From: Pandoraea capi
Lineage (GTDB): Bacteria; Pseudomonadota; Gammaproteobacteria; Burkholderiales; Burkholderiaceae
Assembly: GCF_902459735.1 (NCBI RefSeq)
Contig: NZ_CABPRV010000017.1
Span: forward strand, 34,928 to 98,927
DNA: 64,000 bases
Direction of reading: 5' to 3'
The first letter of the stretch is position 1, and each line of letters opens with the position of its first letter. This document shows, piece by piece, positions 18,485 to 26,931 of this stretch. A program made the translations under genes and the position numbers. Below the pieces are notes generated by a model. The model ran no database searches, was not told where the DNA came from, and worked only from the letters and a program-made list of their open reading frames with translations.

Positions 18485-19240
18485 TCAAGAACCTGGTTGT
18501 GATGCGACGGCGGCGGGCAGCTCCGGATCGCCCGCCGACAGGTACTCCCACATGCGCTCGATGATGCGTCCCGAGCGCGTGGCGCGTGCCTGGCATTCGT
18601 CACCGCTCAGTACGGCAGCGGGCAGCGTCGCTTCGAGGGCGAGCACGTCGAGGTCGACGCGCGCGGCGTCTTCGAGGTACCACGTGAGGGCTACCATCGC
18701 TTCGAGCGTGTCGGCGGCGACCACCGCACCGTTGCCGCGCATGACGACGGCCGCGTTCGTGCCCATCGTGTCGATGACCGCAGCGGCCTGTTCGTCGGAG
18801 CGAATCAGTTGAGGGTCGTCCCACAACGGCACGCCCGGTGCGAAGTACGTGCCCGGCCCGTGCAGCGCGCGCGGTGTGCGACGCAGGGTCGAGAGCGACA
18901 TCGTCTTCGGCGGCATGGTGCGGGCGACAGCGCCGATCTCCGGACGCGAGCGATAGATGTGTTGATGCAGACGCACCTCGCCGAGCACGCCGTCGGGCAG
19001 CGGGCCGTCGATAGGCACGACGGTCCCCGTCTCACCTACGCCGAGCAGCCCCATCGGCCGCGCCGCGCAGACGACGAAGCGATCGGCGTCCAGACGCGCG
19101 CTGCAATGACCGTAGGCATGCGCGAGTCCGGCACGCGCCAGCGTGCGTGCGGCCACGCGCACTGCGCGGTCGAGCGCACTGAGCGCACTGACAGGATCAG
19201 CGCCGGGCGCGACGGCGGCGTCGAATGTTGCTTGTTTCAT
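18485..19240 (-). CDS. Class II aldolase/adducin family protein, possible decarboxylase
   Basis: A 251-residue class II aldolase/adducin domain protein. The family motif AYGHCSARLDADRFVV and the metal-binding pair LHQHIY (HxH) are visible. Members include fuculose-phosphate aldolase and decarboxylases that remove the carboxylate from ring-cleavage products of 3-carboxycatechols (CmtD-type, acting after the extradiol dioxygenase CmtC in p-cumate degradation). The gene is 33 bp downstream of a type I extradiol dioxygenase and upstream of an aromatic transporter, so a decarboxylase role is the best guess. Sugar metabolism is less likely because no sugar genes are near. Confidence 0.75.
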   Translation of the reverse strand: MKQATFDAAVAPGADPVSALSALDRAVRVAARTLARAGLAHAYGHCSARLDADRFVVCAARPMGLLGVGETGTVVPIDGPLPDGVLGEVRLHQHIYRSRPEIGAVARTMPPKTMSLSTLRRTPRALHGPGTYFAPGVPLWDDPQLIRSDEQAAAVIDTMGTNAAVVMRGNGAVVAADTLEAMVALTWYLEDAARVDLDVLALEATLPAAVLSGDECQARATRSGRIIERMWEYLSAGDPELPAAVASQPGS

Positions 19241-19273
19241 GGGGACACTCTCGGGGGAATGGCGAGCGCAGCG

Positions 19274-20137
19274 TCAGCTGGAAAACTCGGGAATCTCGGG
19301 CTTCGCGCCCCACATGCAGAACCCGGTCGGATCGAACGGGAACTGACGCGGGACATACGTCGCTTCGTCTTCCGGGGCGATCTTGCGCACGCCCGTGGAG
19401 TACTCGTAGACCATGCCGTCCGGCCCGGCGAAGTACAGGAACATCGCGTGCGACGTGGGGTGACGTCCCGGACCAAAGCGAATCTGCACGCCCTGCTCGC
19501 GCAGGAAGTACCACGAGCGCATCAGGTCGTCGATGCCGTTCACCTGGAAATTCACGTGCTGAATACCCGCACGGCTGGCCGGGAACAGCGCGATCTTGTG
19601 ATGGACGTCGTCGATGCGCAGCAACGGCGCATCGCCGATACGGTCCGACACGCGGGCATTACACACGCTCGTCCAGAAGGCTTCGTCGCGACGGGCATCC
19701 GTCGTGCACAGCCCCACGTGGCTGAACGACTCGATGCCCGCATCGCGCTCGCCGTGATAGCGACGGCCGGTCTGTGACGCGCGCAGCACCAGTTCGATCT
19801 GATTGCCGGTCGGGTCACGGAACGTCAGGAAGTCGGCCACGCGGCGCATGTCGGCTTCGTCACGCGTGCCCCGGCGAAACTCGATACGCATGGCGTCGAG
19901 CTGTGCGGCGGCGGCGTCGAAATGCGCGTCGCTGGCAACGTCGAACGCCACCGTGTGGTCGGCGGGGTCGCCCTCGAAGTAGCACACCGAATGATCGCGG
20001 CTGTCGCTGCGAAGGAATACGTAACCGGCCTCGCGACGCACTTCCTGCAACCCGAGAATGGTGCGCGCATAACGGGTCGCACCTTCCAGGTCACGAGTGC
20101 CCAGCCGCACGTAACGAATGTCGTGCAGATTGATCAC
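19274..20137 (-). CDS. Type I extradiol ring-cleavage dioxygenase (VOC fold)
   Basis: A 287-residue vicinal-oxygen-chelate protein with two-domain architecture, like 2,3-dihydroxybiphenyl dioxygenase. The Fe(II) ligands of the family can be placed at H140 (SFSHVGLC), H194 (QHVNFQV) and E245 (MVYEYSTG), in the same spacing order as BphC. The N-domain holds DPTGNQIELVLRAS. It should cleave a catechol meta to the hydroxyls. Followed by a decarboxylase-like class II aldolase, the substrate may carry a carboxylate next to the diol (2,3-dihydroxybenzoate- or 2,3-dihydroxycumate-like). The exact substrate cannot be read from sequence. Confidence 0.85.
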   Translation of the reverse strand: MINLHDIRYVRLGTRDLEGATRYARTILGLQEVRREAGYVFLRSDSRDHSVCYFEGDPADHTVAFDVASDAHFDAAAAQLDAMRIEFRRGTRDEADMRRVADFLTFRDPTGNQIELVLRASQTGRRYHGERDAGIESFSHVGLCTTDARRDEAFWTSVCNARVSDRIGDAPLLRIDDVHHKIALFPASRAGIQHVNFQVNGIDDLMRSWYFLREQGVQIRFGPGRHPTSHAMFLYFAGPDGMVYEYSTGVRKIAPEDEATYVPRQFPFDPTGFCMWGAKPEIPEFSS

Positions 20138-20242
20138 CGCTTGTCTCCTGCGGATATTGTTCGTGTCACGGACAGGCGTCCAATGACTTCAGTGTCGTGA
20201 GAGATACGATAAGGACCGGCGTCTCATGACGCCAACAAATTG

Positions 20243-20263
20243 CGTAAATGCGCGGTATTTACG
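20243..20263. promoter_or_regulatory. Inverted repeat upstream of the extradiol operon, probable LysR site
   Basis: A perfect 7-bp dyad, CGTAAAT and ATTTACG, separated by GCGCGGT. It includes the T-N11-A core expected for LysR proteins. It lies between the LysR gene ending at 20384 and the dioxygenase starting at 20137, about 105 bp upstream of the latter. Confidence 0.55.
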
Positions 20264-20383
20264 TCGTGAATTGGGGGTGCAGCATCGGGACGTGCGAGGC
20301 CGCCCCCGCAGCAGCGAGGCAGTGTTGACGTTCGGGGAAACGCGCAGCGAGCGAGGCGCTGCCCGATGAAGCCGGTGCGTGCG

Positions 20384-21304
20384 TCAGTCCTCGCCGTGGA
20401 ACAGGCGGAAGATCGTGCTGCGCAGCCAGCGATGGCCCGCGTCGGTATGAAAGCGTTCGTGCCAGAGTTGGGAGATGTCGAACTCGGGACTGTCGAACGG
20501 CAGCGCGTAGGTTTGCAGATCGGCGGCGCCTTTGAGCGCGCGACCCAGCCGCGTCGGCACGCACACGACCAGATCGCTGGCCGCGATGAGCGCGGAGAGC
20601 CCCATCGAATGCGCCATGCGCAGCGCCACGTGACGCTGATGCCCTGAGCGCGCAAACCACTGCTCCACGGCCGTCTCGAAAACATCGTGATGTCCGGCGG
20701 TCGGCCGATACACCGCATGTGCCGCGTTCAGGAAGTTCTCGACCGTCAGTGCGCCGCGGATCGACGGATGTCCGCCGCGTACGAGCGCGACGTAGTGCTC
20801 GCGAAAGAGACGTTGCTGATGAAAGCCCGACGAGAAGCGCGTGAACAACCCGAGTGTGAGGTCGATGTCGCCCATCGCCATGGCGTTCTGGGCTTCACGC
20901 GGAGTAGTGTCGACCGTGACGATGCGCACGCCGGGCGCTTCGACGGCGAGCGTCGCCATGAGCTTCGGAATGAAGATCAACTGGCCGATGTCGCTGAGGT
21001 AGAGCCGGAATGTGCGCTGCGCTTTGGCAGGGACGAAATCCTGCGGCGCTTCGACGGCGCCGCGAATCAGCCCCAGCCCCTCGGTGACCGGCGGCGCCAG
21101 CGAAGCGGCGAGGTCCGTGGGCAGCATGCCCTGCGGTGTCTTGACGAACAGCGGATCGCCGAAGGCCAGACGCAGACGCTTGAGCGCATTGCTCACCGCC
21201 GACTGCGTGAGGTTCAGTTCCTCGGCCGTGACTGTCGTGCTGCGCGTGCGCAGCAGCGACTCGAACACGAGCAACAGATTCAGATCGAGCGAGCGTAAGT
21301 TCAT
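20384..21304 (-). CDS. LysR-family regulator (NodD-like) of the extradiol cluster
   Basis: A 306-residue LysR-type regulator. The opening MNLRSLDLNLLLVFESLLRTRSTT and the HTH AEELNLTQSAVSNALKRLR are typical of the NodD/LinR/aromatic-responsive branch. An effector-binding domain follows. The start at 21304 matches the family. Upstream in-frame TTG/ATG codons (21349, 21340) would add residues without similarity, though the ribosome site at 21304 is weak. It lies directly upstream of, and on the same strand as, the dioxygenase operon, with an inverted repeat between them. Confidence 0.88.
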   Translation of the reverse strand: MNLRSLDLNLLLVFESLLRTRSTTVTAEELNLTQSAVSNALKRLRLAFGDPLFVKTPQGMLPTDLAASLAPPVTEGLGLIRGAVEAPQDFVPAKAQRTFRLYLSDIGQLIFIPKLMATLAVEAPGVRIVTVDTTPREAQNAMAMGDIDLTLGLFTRFSSGFHQQRLFREHYVALVRGGHPSIRGALTVENFLNAAHAVYRPTAGHHDVFETAVEQWFARSGHQRHVALRMAHSMGLSALIAASDLVVCVPTRLGRALKGAADLQTYALPFDSPEFDISQLWHERFHTDAGHRWLRSTIFRLFHGED

Positions 21305-21410
21305 CCCCAGCCGTGCAGTTCTGCCAAAAGCGTCCCGCATTTTAGGCAACGACCTGCGGCGCGCGCAGTGCGGGAAACCCCGCCCATGCGCTGCGGCGCG
21401 TTCATGGTAT

Positions 21411-22298
21411 TTACGTGCGCGCGGCCGCGTGCAGACGCGCGATCACTTCCAGCACCTCCGGCCGCTTCTCGCGCTTGGCCGTCACGACGTGGTACTGCAA
21501 CGGGCATGCGACTTCGAAGTCCGACAGTCGCACGAGGCGACTACGTTCGATCCAGTCATGCGCGAGCGGCGCCCGTGCCAGCGCAATGCCCAGCCCCGCC
21601 TCGGCGGCAGCGAGCACGACCGTGTAATCCTCGAAGCGCCGGTCTCGCGCGCGCGGGCGCAGCGACACACCCTGCGCACCGCACCACGCGCGCCAGCCCG
21701 TCAGGTCGGAGTCGTGCAGCAGCGGCATCGCCAGCATCTCCGACGCGCTCACGCCCTTGAGCCGTTGTGCGACTTCGGGCGACGCCACCGGGTACAGCGT
21801 CTCGCCTAGCAACGGCTCCGAATCGACGCTCGCCCAGCCGCCCCGGCCGTATCGCAGGGCGATGTCGACCTCACCGGCGCTGACATCGGCGTTGCGATGC
21901 TCGGTGGTGACCTGAATGTCGATGAACGGCTGTCCCGCCTGGAGCGATTGCAGGCGTTCGAGCAGCCATAGTTTGGCGAACGACGGCACCACGCTCAGCC
22001 GCACCGCAGGCGCTTTTCGTGCCTGATGCCACTGATCGGCGGCCGCGTCGATCACGTCGAAGGCATACTCGATGCGCCCGAGAAAACGCTGACCGTCGCA
22101 TGTGAGGCTGACACCTCGCCCATGTCGGTCGAAAAGCGCACAACCGAGCCAGTTCTCGACCGCGCCGACGCGTCGGCTGATCGCGCCGTGCGTGAGTCCG
22201 CTGGCCTCGGCAGCCGCCGTGAACGAGCCATGGTGCGCCACGAGACACACGGTCTCGAGATTTGCCAGCGGTGGGCGGGAGCGGTGTTCGGAAGTCAT
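21411..22298 (-). CDS. LysR-family regulator (GcvA-like)
   Basis: A 295-residue LysR-type regulator of the GcvA-like branch. The N-terminal HTH is LETVCLVAHHGSFTAAAEASGLTHGAISRRVGAVE; the effector domain has the usual YGRGGW and EAGLGIALARAPL blocks. The start is uncertain: MTSEHRSRPP at 22298 fits length but has no clear ribosome site. It is divergent from a glutathione S-transferase gene across about 170 bp and probably regulates it. Confidence 0.85.
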   Translation of the reverse strand: MTSEHRSRPPLANLETVCLVAHHGSFTAAAEASGLTHGAISRRVGAVENWLGCALFDRHGRGVSLTCDGQRFLGRIEYAFDVIDAAADQWHQARKAPAVRLSVVPSFAKLWLLERLQSLQAGQPFIDIQVTTEHRNADVSAGEVDIALRYGRGGWASVDSEPLLGETLYPVASPEVAQRLKGVSASEMLAMPLLHDSDLTGWRAWCGAQGVSLRPRARDRRFEDYTVVLAAAEAGLGIALARAPLAHDWIERSRLVRLSDFEVACPLQYHVVTAKREKRPEVLEVIARLHAAART

Positions 22299-22467
22299 GG
22301 AGGACGAGAAAAATAGGGGCAGATGACGGGACGCCGGACCTGCGCGAGGTGTGAACACAGATCACAGCTCGCCATCGATTTGTGCAGTAGCTTAGCACCA
22401 CGCGCGTACGGCAACATAGGCATCTGCGGGTGATTTCGCACCCGCATTTTCCCTACAGGAGTCCACC

Positions 22468-23136
22468 GTGTCAGCCGCCCCCGCACCGTTCACGCTCTAC
22501 GTCGACGCACAGTTCACCAGCCCTTACGCACTGTCGGTTTTCGTCACGCTGCGCGAGAAAGGAATTCCGTTCGATCTGCGCACCGTCGATCTCGATCAGG
22601 GCGCACATCACGAGAGCGGCTTTGCCGGGATGTCGATCACGCGCCGCGTGCCTACGCTCGTGCACGGCGACTTCATGCTGTCCGAATCGTCGGCCATCGA
22701 CGAATACCTGGAAACGATTGCGCCGGACGTGCCGGTGTACCCCACGGACGTGCGCGAGCGTGCGCGTGCGCGTCAGGTGCAGGCCTGGGTGCGAAGCGAT
22801 CTGGGCATCTTGCGTGAAGAACGTTCGACGCAGGTGATCTTCTATGGCCCGAGCGATCAGCCGTTGAGCGATGCCGGTTATGCCGCGGCGAGCAAGCTGA
22901 TCGCCATCGCCCAGAGTCTGTTGCCGGACGGCCGCATGTCGCTGTTCGACAAGTGGTGCATCGCCGACATCGATCTGGCCATCATGCTCAACCGTCTCGT
23001 GTACAACGACGATGTCGTGCCGCCGGCGCTCGCCGAATATGCCCGCCGTCAGTTCCTGCACCCGGCGGTGAAGGAGTGGGCGGCGATGACGCGTCCGCCG
23101 CGCGAGTGCGATCTGGTGGACGGTCAGGCCGCCTGA
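22468..23136 (+). CDS. Glutathione S-transferase, YfcF-like
   Basis: A 222-residue glutathione transferase. The N-terminal thioredoxin domain (FTLYVDAQFTSPYALSVFV), the cis-proline region RRVPTLVHGDF and the GSH-binding ESSAIDEYL are seen, with an all-helical C-terminal domain. It resembles YfcF, which has GSH peroxidase-like and disulfide reductase activities. The start is a GTG with AGGAG upstream. It is probably monocistronic and controlled by the divergent LysR gene. Confidence 0.87.
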   Translation: MSAAPAPFTLYVDAQFTSPYALSVFVTLREKGIPFDLRTVDLDQGAHHESGFAGMSITRRVPTLVHGDFMLSESSAIDEYLETIAPDVPVYPTDVRERARARQVQAWVRSDLGILREERSTQVIFYGPSDQPLSDAGYAAASKLIAIAQSLLPDGRMSLFDKWCIADIDLAIMLNRLVYNDDVVPPALAEYARRQFLHPAVKEWAAMTRPPRECDLVDGQAA

Positions 23137-23159
23137 GCGACAATTGGCGTTGTGGTTTC

Positions 23160-23531
23160 TTAAGCGGCGACCATCGCCAGTTGCTGGCGGTGGATGCGCA
23201 CGTGAAGCAGTACGAGCAACCGGTGGGGGCAATCGTCGCGCACCACGACCGTAGCGACCCTGGCGGCCTTGTCCCGCCGGTTCGCCCCCTCGACTTCGGC
23301 ATGACGGCTGGCAAGCGCGGCCTCATAGGCCGCCGATGCCACGGAGCGCGCAGCCAGCATCAACAGCAGCAGTGAACCGGCCATCGCGATCCGGAAGTCA
23401 CCGGACGTAAAGATGCGCTCCGGCACATCGAACACGAGCATGGCAATCACGACGCAGGCGTCGATGCACACCGCACCCAGCGAAGCCACAAGCAGATAGG
23501 CGCGCAACATCCGAATCGTTGTCGACTTCAT
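23160..23531 (-). CDS. Small two-helix membrane protein
   Basis: A 123-residue protein with two predicted transmembrane helices (about residues 9-33 and 46-68) and a basic, hydrophilic C-terminus. A strong ribosome site (GAGGAG) precedes the ATG, which supports expression. No family is recognised. It converges with the GST gene. Confidence 0.55.
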   Translation of the reverse strand: MKSTTIRMLRAYLLVASLGAVCIDACVVIAMLVFDVPERIFTSGDFRIAMAGSLLLLMLAARSVASAAYEAALASRHAEVEGANRRDKAARVATVVVRDDCPHRLLVLLHVRIHRQQLAMVAA

Positions 23532-23980
23532 CCGTCTCCTCTCCCTTTGCTGTCATCGGGCGGGAACACCTGCGGGTCGTGACGCCATCCCGGTCATCAA
23601 GACCATCGGCCGGGGCCATCTCAGCGCTGCTTGCCGTGTTCCCGTCATCATCCGCTTTCGATGGTAAATGTCGAGTGCCACGACTCTGTGACCTGAAATG
23701 TTTTTTTACACTCTCTTACGCCTGGATAATTTCCCGGGCGGGCGGGGATTCGGGCAGACGACAGACACCGCAAACCCCGTCGAATGACGCATATTTATTG
23801 CGAAAATCAGCCAAATTCCGACAATTTTCAGCGCAATTACCGCCAAAATGCCCTCGTGACGGGGGAAGCGGTGAATTCAGTCGACAGGCAGGCCCCGAAA
23901 GGAGGAAAATATCGCGATCTTGCCGTTTACGTTAACGGCACTTACGACTGAAGCCACCTCTGCCGAGACACTGAAGAAAC
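23532..23980. promoter_or_regulatory. 449-bp region upstream of the branched-chain aminotransferase
   Basis: A long non-coding stretch with a locally AT-rich segment (about 23690-23850, TTTTTTTACAC and repeated AAATT-like runs) likely to hold the promoter of the aminotransferase and, in the other direction, of the small membrane protein. A palindromic GTTAAC lies at 23932-23937. The GGAGG at 23902-23906 is too far from the aminotransferase start to serve it. No known riboswitch or leader-peptide attenuator was recognised. Confidence 0.35.
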
Positions 23981-25078
23981 ATGAGCGCTGACAACCAATT
24001 GCGTTTTGTCGTGGAGCCGCACGCCAACCCGACCCCTGCCGACCAGATCACCGCCGCGCTGGCGAATCCGGTGTTCGGCCGTGTATTCACGGATCACATG
24101 GTCACGATCCGCTGGACCGAAGGCAAAGGCTGGCATGACGCGAAGGTCGAAGCCCGTCGTCCGTTCCAGATCGATCCGGCTTGCGCCGTGCTGCACTACG
24201 CGCAGGAAATCTTCGAAGGCATGAAGGCCTATCGCGGCGAAGACGGCAAGATTTCGCTGTTCCGTCCGCAAGCGAACGCCAGGCGTTTCCGCGAATCGGC
24301 GCAACGTATGTCGATGGCCGATCTGCCGGAAGCCGTGTTCCTCGAAGCCGTGGAAAAGCTGGTCGACATCGACCGTGCATGGATCCCGGGCTCGGAAGGC
24401 AGCAGCCTCTACATCCGCCCGTTCATGTTTGCCTCGGAAAGCTTCCTCGGCGTGCGCGCCGCGCATGAGTACATCTTCTGCGTGATCGCCTGCCCGGTCG
24501 GCCCGTACTTCAAGCCCGGCAAGTCGGCCGTCACGGTGTGGGTCTCGGACCAGTACACGCGTGCAGCGCCCGGCGGCACGGGCGCGGCCAAATGCGGCGG
24601 CAACTACGCTGCCAGCCTGATCGCGCAGACCGAAGCGAGCGCCAAGGGCTGCGATCAGGTCGTGTTCCTCGACGCGGCCCAGCACCGCTGGATCGAAGAA
24701 CTCGGCGGCATGAACGTCTTCTTCGTGATGGACGACGGCTCGCTCCAGACGCCGCCGCTCTCGGGCACCATCCTGCCGGGCATCACGCGCGCTTCAATCA
24801 TCGAACTGGCTCGCCGCGAAGGCCTCACGGTCAACGAAACGCCGTATGAGTTCTCGCAGTGGCAAGCCGATGCGGCCAGCGGCCGTGTGAAGGAAACGTT
24901 TGCGTGCGGCACCGCCGCAGTCGTCACGGCCATTGGTCAGGTGCGTCATGCCAACGGCGAATTCAACATCGCCGACGGCGGCGAAGGCCCGGTCACCAAG
25001 CGTATCCGCGATCAGCTCACGGGCATTCAGCGTGGCAAGGTGGCCGATCCGTTCCAGTGGGTCCATCACGTCGCGTAA
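23981..25078 (+). CDS. ilvE: Branched-chain amino acid aminotransferase
   Basis: A 365-residue fold-type IV PLP aminotransferase that interconverts leucine, isoleucine and valine with their 2-oxoacids using 2-oxoglutarate. The PLP lysine is K204 in GTGAAKCGGNYAAS. The signature FLDAAQHRWIEELGGMNVFFV and the phosphate-binding SGTILPGITRASII are clear. The length places it in the long (eukaryote/actinobacterial-like, group II) BCAT branch. It stands alone, without other ilv genes. Confidence 0.93.
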   Translation: MSADNQLRFVVEPHANPTPADQITAALANPVFGRVFTDHMVTIRWTEGKGWHDAKVEARRPFQIDPACAVLHYAQEIFEGMKAYRGEDGKISLFRPQANARRFRESAQRMSMADLPEAVFLEAVEKLVDIDRAWIPGSEGSSLYIRPFMFASESFLGVRAAHEYIFCVIACPVGPYFKPGKSAVTVWVSDQYTRAAPGGTGAAKCGGNYAASLIAQTEASAKGCDQVVFLDAAQHRWIEELGGMNVFFVMDDGSLQTPPLSGTILPGITRASIIELARREGLTVNETPYEFSQWQADAASGRVKETFACGTAAVVTAIGQVRHANGEFNIADGGEGPVTKRIRDQLTGIQRGKVADPFQWVHHVA

Positions 25079-25226
25079 TTTTGGCGTGATAGGTTTCAGT
25101 ACGGACATTCATTACAAGCTGTGAAGCTGCGCGTCGCCCGAGACAGCGACGCGGGAAATCGCCGGCGGCGCGTGACGACACCAGGAGAGTCGTTCGCGCC
25201 GTCTTGTTGTTCCTGACTTACAGATC

Positions 25227-25874
25227 ATGAAACACGACTCGGGCACCGTATCCGGTGCCATCGCGACAGCCGACACAATCGGTGTGCCGCACTCCGTGCT
25301 CGAAGACATCTATGCGATGGTCATCGGCATGGCATTCGTGGTGGTCGGTCTGGTGCTGCTCAAGGCTGCCGGGTTGGTCACCGGCGGTGTGGCAGGCATC
25401 GCGCTGCTCGCCTCTTACGTCTTTCCGCTACCGGTAGGCACCATCTTCACGCTGGTGAACATACCGTTCTTCCTGTTCGCGTATTTCACGATGGGCGCGC
25501 GCTTCGCGCTGAAATCGGCGATCGCGAGCTTCGGCATCACCTTCGCACTCGCGGCCATGCCGCAGACGGTCGACATCGCCTTCATCAACCCGCTGTTCGC
25601 GGCGTTCGTGGGCGGCACGCTATGCGGCATGGGCATTCTGGCGCTGGCGCGTCATGGCGCAGGCGTGGGCGGCACCGGCATCGTCACGCTGTGGCTGCAA
25701 CGCCAGCGGGGCATCAACGCCGGCATCACGCAGGTGTGCATCGACACGACGATTCTGCTCGTGTCGCTCACCACGATTCCGGCGGGACGCGTCGGCTGGT
25801 CCGCCGTGTCGGCCGTCGCCATGAGCGCGATGGTCGTAGCGTGGCACAAGCCAGGACGTTACACGGGACGGTAG
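25227..25874 (+). CDS. YitT-family (DUF161) membrane protein
   Basis: A 215-residue integral membrane protein with about five to six hydrophobic segments. It shows the YitT hallmark of glycine-rich motifs (GLVTGGVAGIALLASY and GVGGTGIVTLWLQRQRG). Transport function is suspected for the family but not established. The last 16 bp overlap the convergent LysR gene. The ribosome site at the ATG is weak. Confidence 0.82.
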   Translation: MKHDSGTVSGAIATADTIGVPHSVLEDIYAMVIGMAFVVVGLVLLKAAGLVTGGVAGIALLASYVFPLPVGTIFTLVNIPFFLFAYFTMGARFALKSAIASFGITFALAAMPQTVDIAFINPLFAAFVGGTLCGMGILALARHGAGVGGTGIVTLWLQRQRGINAGITQVCIDTTILLVSLTTIPAGRVGWSAVSAVAMSAMVVAWHKPGRYTGR

Positions 25875-26782
25875 TCCGGCCGGTAAGTCGGTCGATAGGC
25901 CTTCGCCTGATCGAGCAGCCACTCGCGGAACACGCTGAGTGGCTGCCCGTGGGTCAGCTCCGTCGGGTAGACGAGGTAATAGGCCGATTCCGCCACGCTT
26001 TTCACATCGAACGGGATCGTGAGCCCGAGCGTGGCCAGTTGGCCTTCGACGAAAAACTTCGGCACCAGCGCAATGCCCAGCCCCGCCGCCGCGCCGGCGA
26101 TCAGCATGGTGTGAAGCTCGTAGCGTACGCCCTGCAACGCCCGGTGGTCCTCGATGCGCTGCTCGGCGAACCATTGCGTCCAGGCGCTCGGCCGCGTCGT
26201 CGAGTGCAGCAACGGATACGTCAGCAAATCGGCCGCCGTGCGCACCGGTCCCTTCAATATCGACGGACGGCACACCGGCACCACTTCCTCCCCGAACAGA
26301 TAGTCCGACGACGTGCCCGGCCACGTGGGCTGACCGAAGTGGATCGCCGCCTCGAAGTGTGTCTCGTCAAACGTGAAGAGATCGGTGTGCACGCCCATAT
26401 TCACGCGCACGTCCGGATGCCGGTCGTCGAAGTCCTTCATTCGGGGAATCAACCACTCCGACGCGAACGTCGGCAGCACCGCCAGCTCCAGATAACCGCC
26501 CCCGCTGCCGTGTGCCATGATGGCGAGCGTGTCGCGATCCAGTTGCTCCAGCGTACGACGCACCTGCGTGCCGTACAGACGCCCCGCGCGCGTGAGCACC
26601 ACGCGCTGCTTGGCCCGTACGAACAGACGCACGCCCAGTTGCGTCTCCAACGTGGCGATCTGGCGCGACACCGCGCTTTCCGTGAGGAACAGCTCGCGGG
26701 CCGCGTGCGTGAAGCTTTCGTGCCGGGCGGCGGCTTCGAAGGCGAGCAGCGCCGCCGTGCCGGGGGTCTTGAACTTGCGCAT
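25859..26782 (-). CDS. LysR-family regulator (GcvA-like) next to the 2-aminoadipate operon
   Basis: A 307-residue LysR-type regulator. The HTH (ARELFLTESAVSRQIATLE, about residues 28-46) and the glycine-cleavage-activator-like effector domain (LAVLPTFASEWLIPRM, GLGIALVPKFFVEGQLATLG) are clear. It is divergent from the HglS-AmaB-LysN operon across 149 bp and is therefore the likely regulator of lysine or 2-aminoadipate breakdown. The last 25 residues are unusual, with repeated YRP motifs (AYRPTYRPDYRPV). Confidence 0.9.
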   Translation of the reverse strand: MRKFKTPGTAALLAFEAAARHESFTHAARELFLTESAVSRQIATLETQLGVRLFVRAKQRVVLTRAGRLYGTQVRRTLEQLDRDTLAIMAHGSGGGYLELAVLPTFASEWLIPRMKDFDDRHPDVRVNMGVHTDLFTFDETHFEAAIHFGQPTWPGTSSDYLFGEEVVPVCRPSILKGPVRTAADLLTYPLLHSTTRPSAWTQWFAEQRIEDHRALQGVRYELHTMLIAGAAAGLGIALVPKFFVEGQLATLGLTIPFDVKSVAESAYYLVYPTELTHGQPLSVFREWLLDQAKAYRPTYRPDYRPV

Positions 26783-26931
26783 GTTGATTCCAAAAACGCA
26801 TCAAGTGGCAATTTTATCTCGCTTTACGCGCGACGCATCCGTTCCAATAATGCAGTCACTGCAAGATGGCGGGGAGCGATAGCGCTCCGTGCCATGCCTT
26901 GACACCCTGACCCACTGAGACGCCGCTCCCC

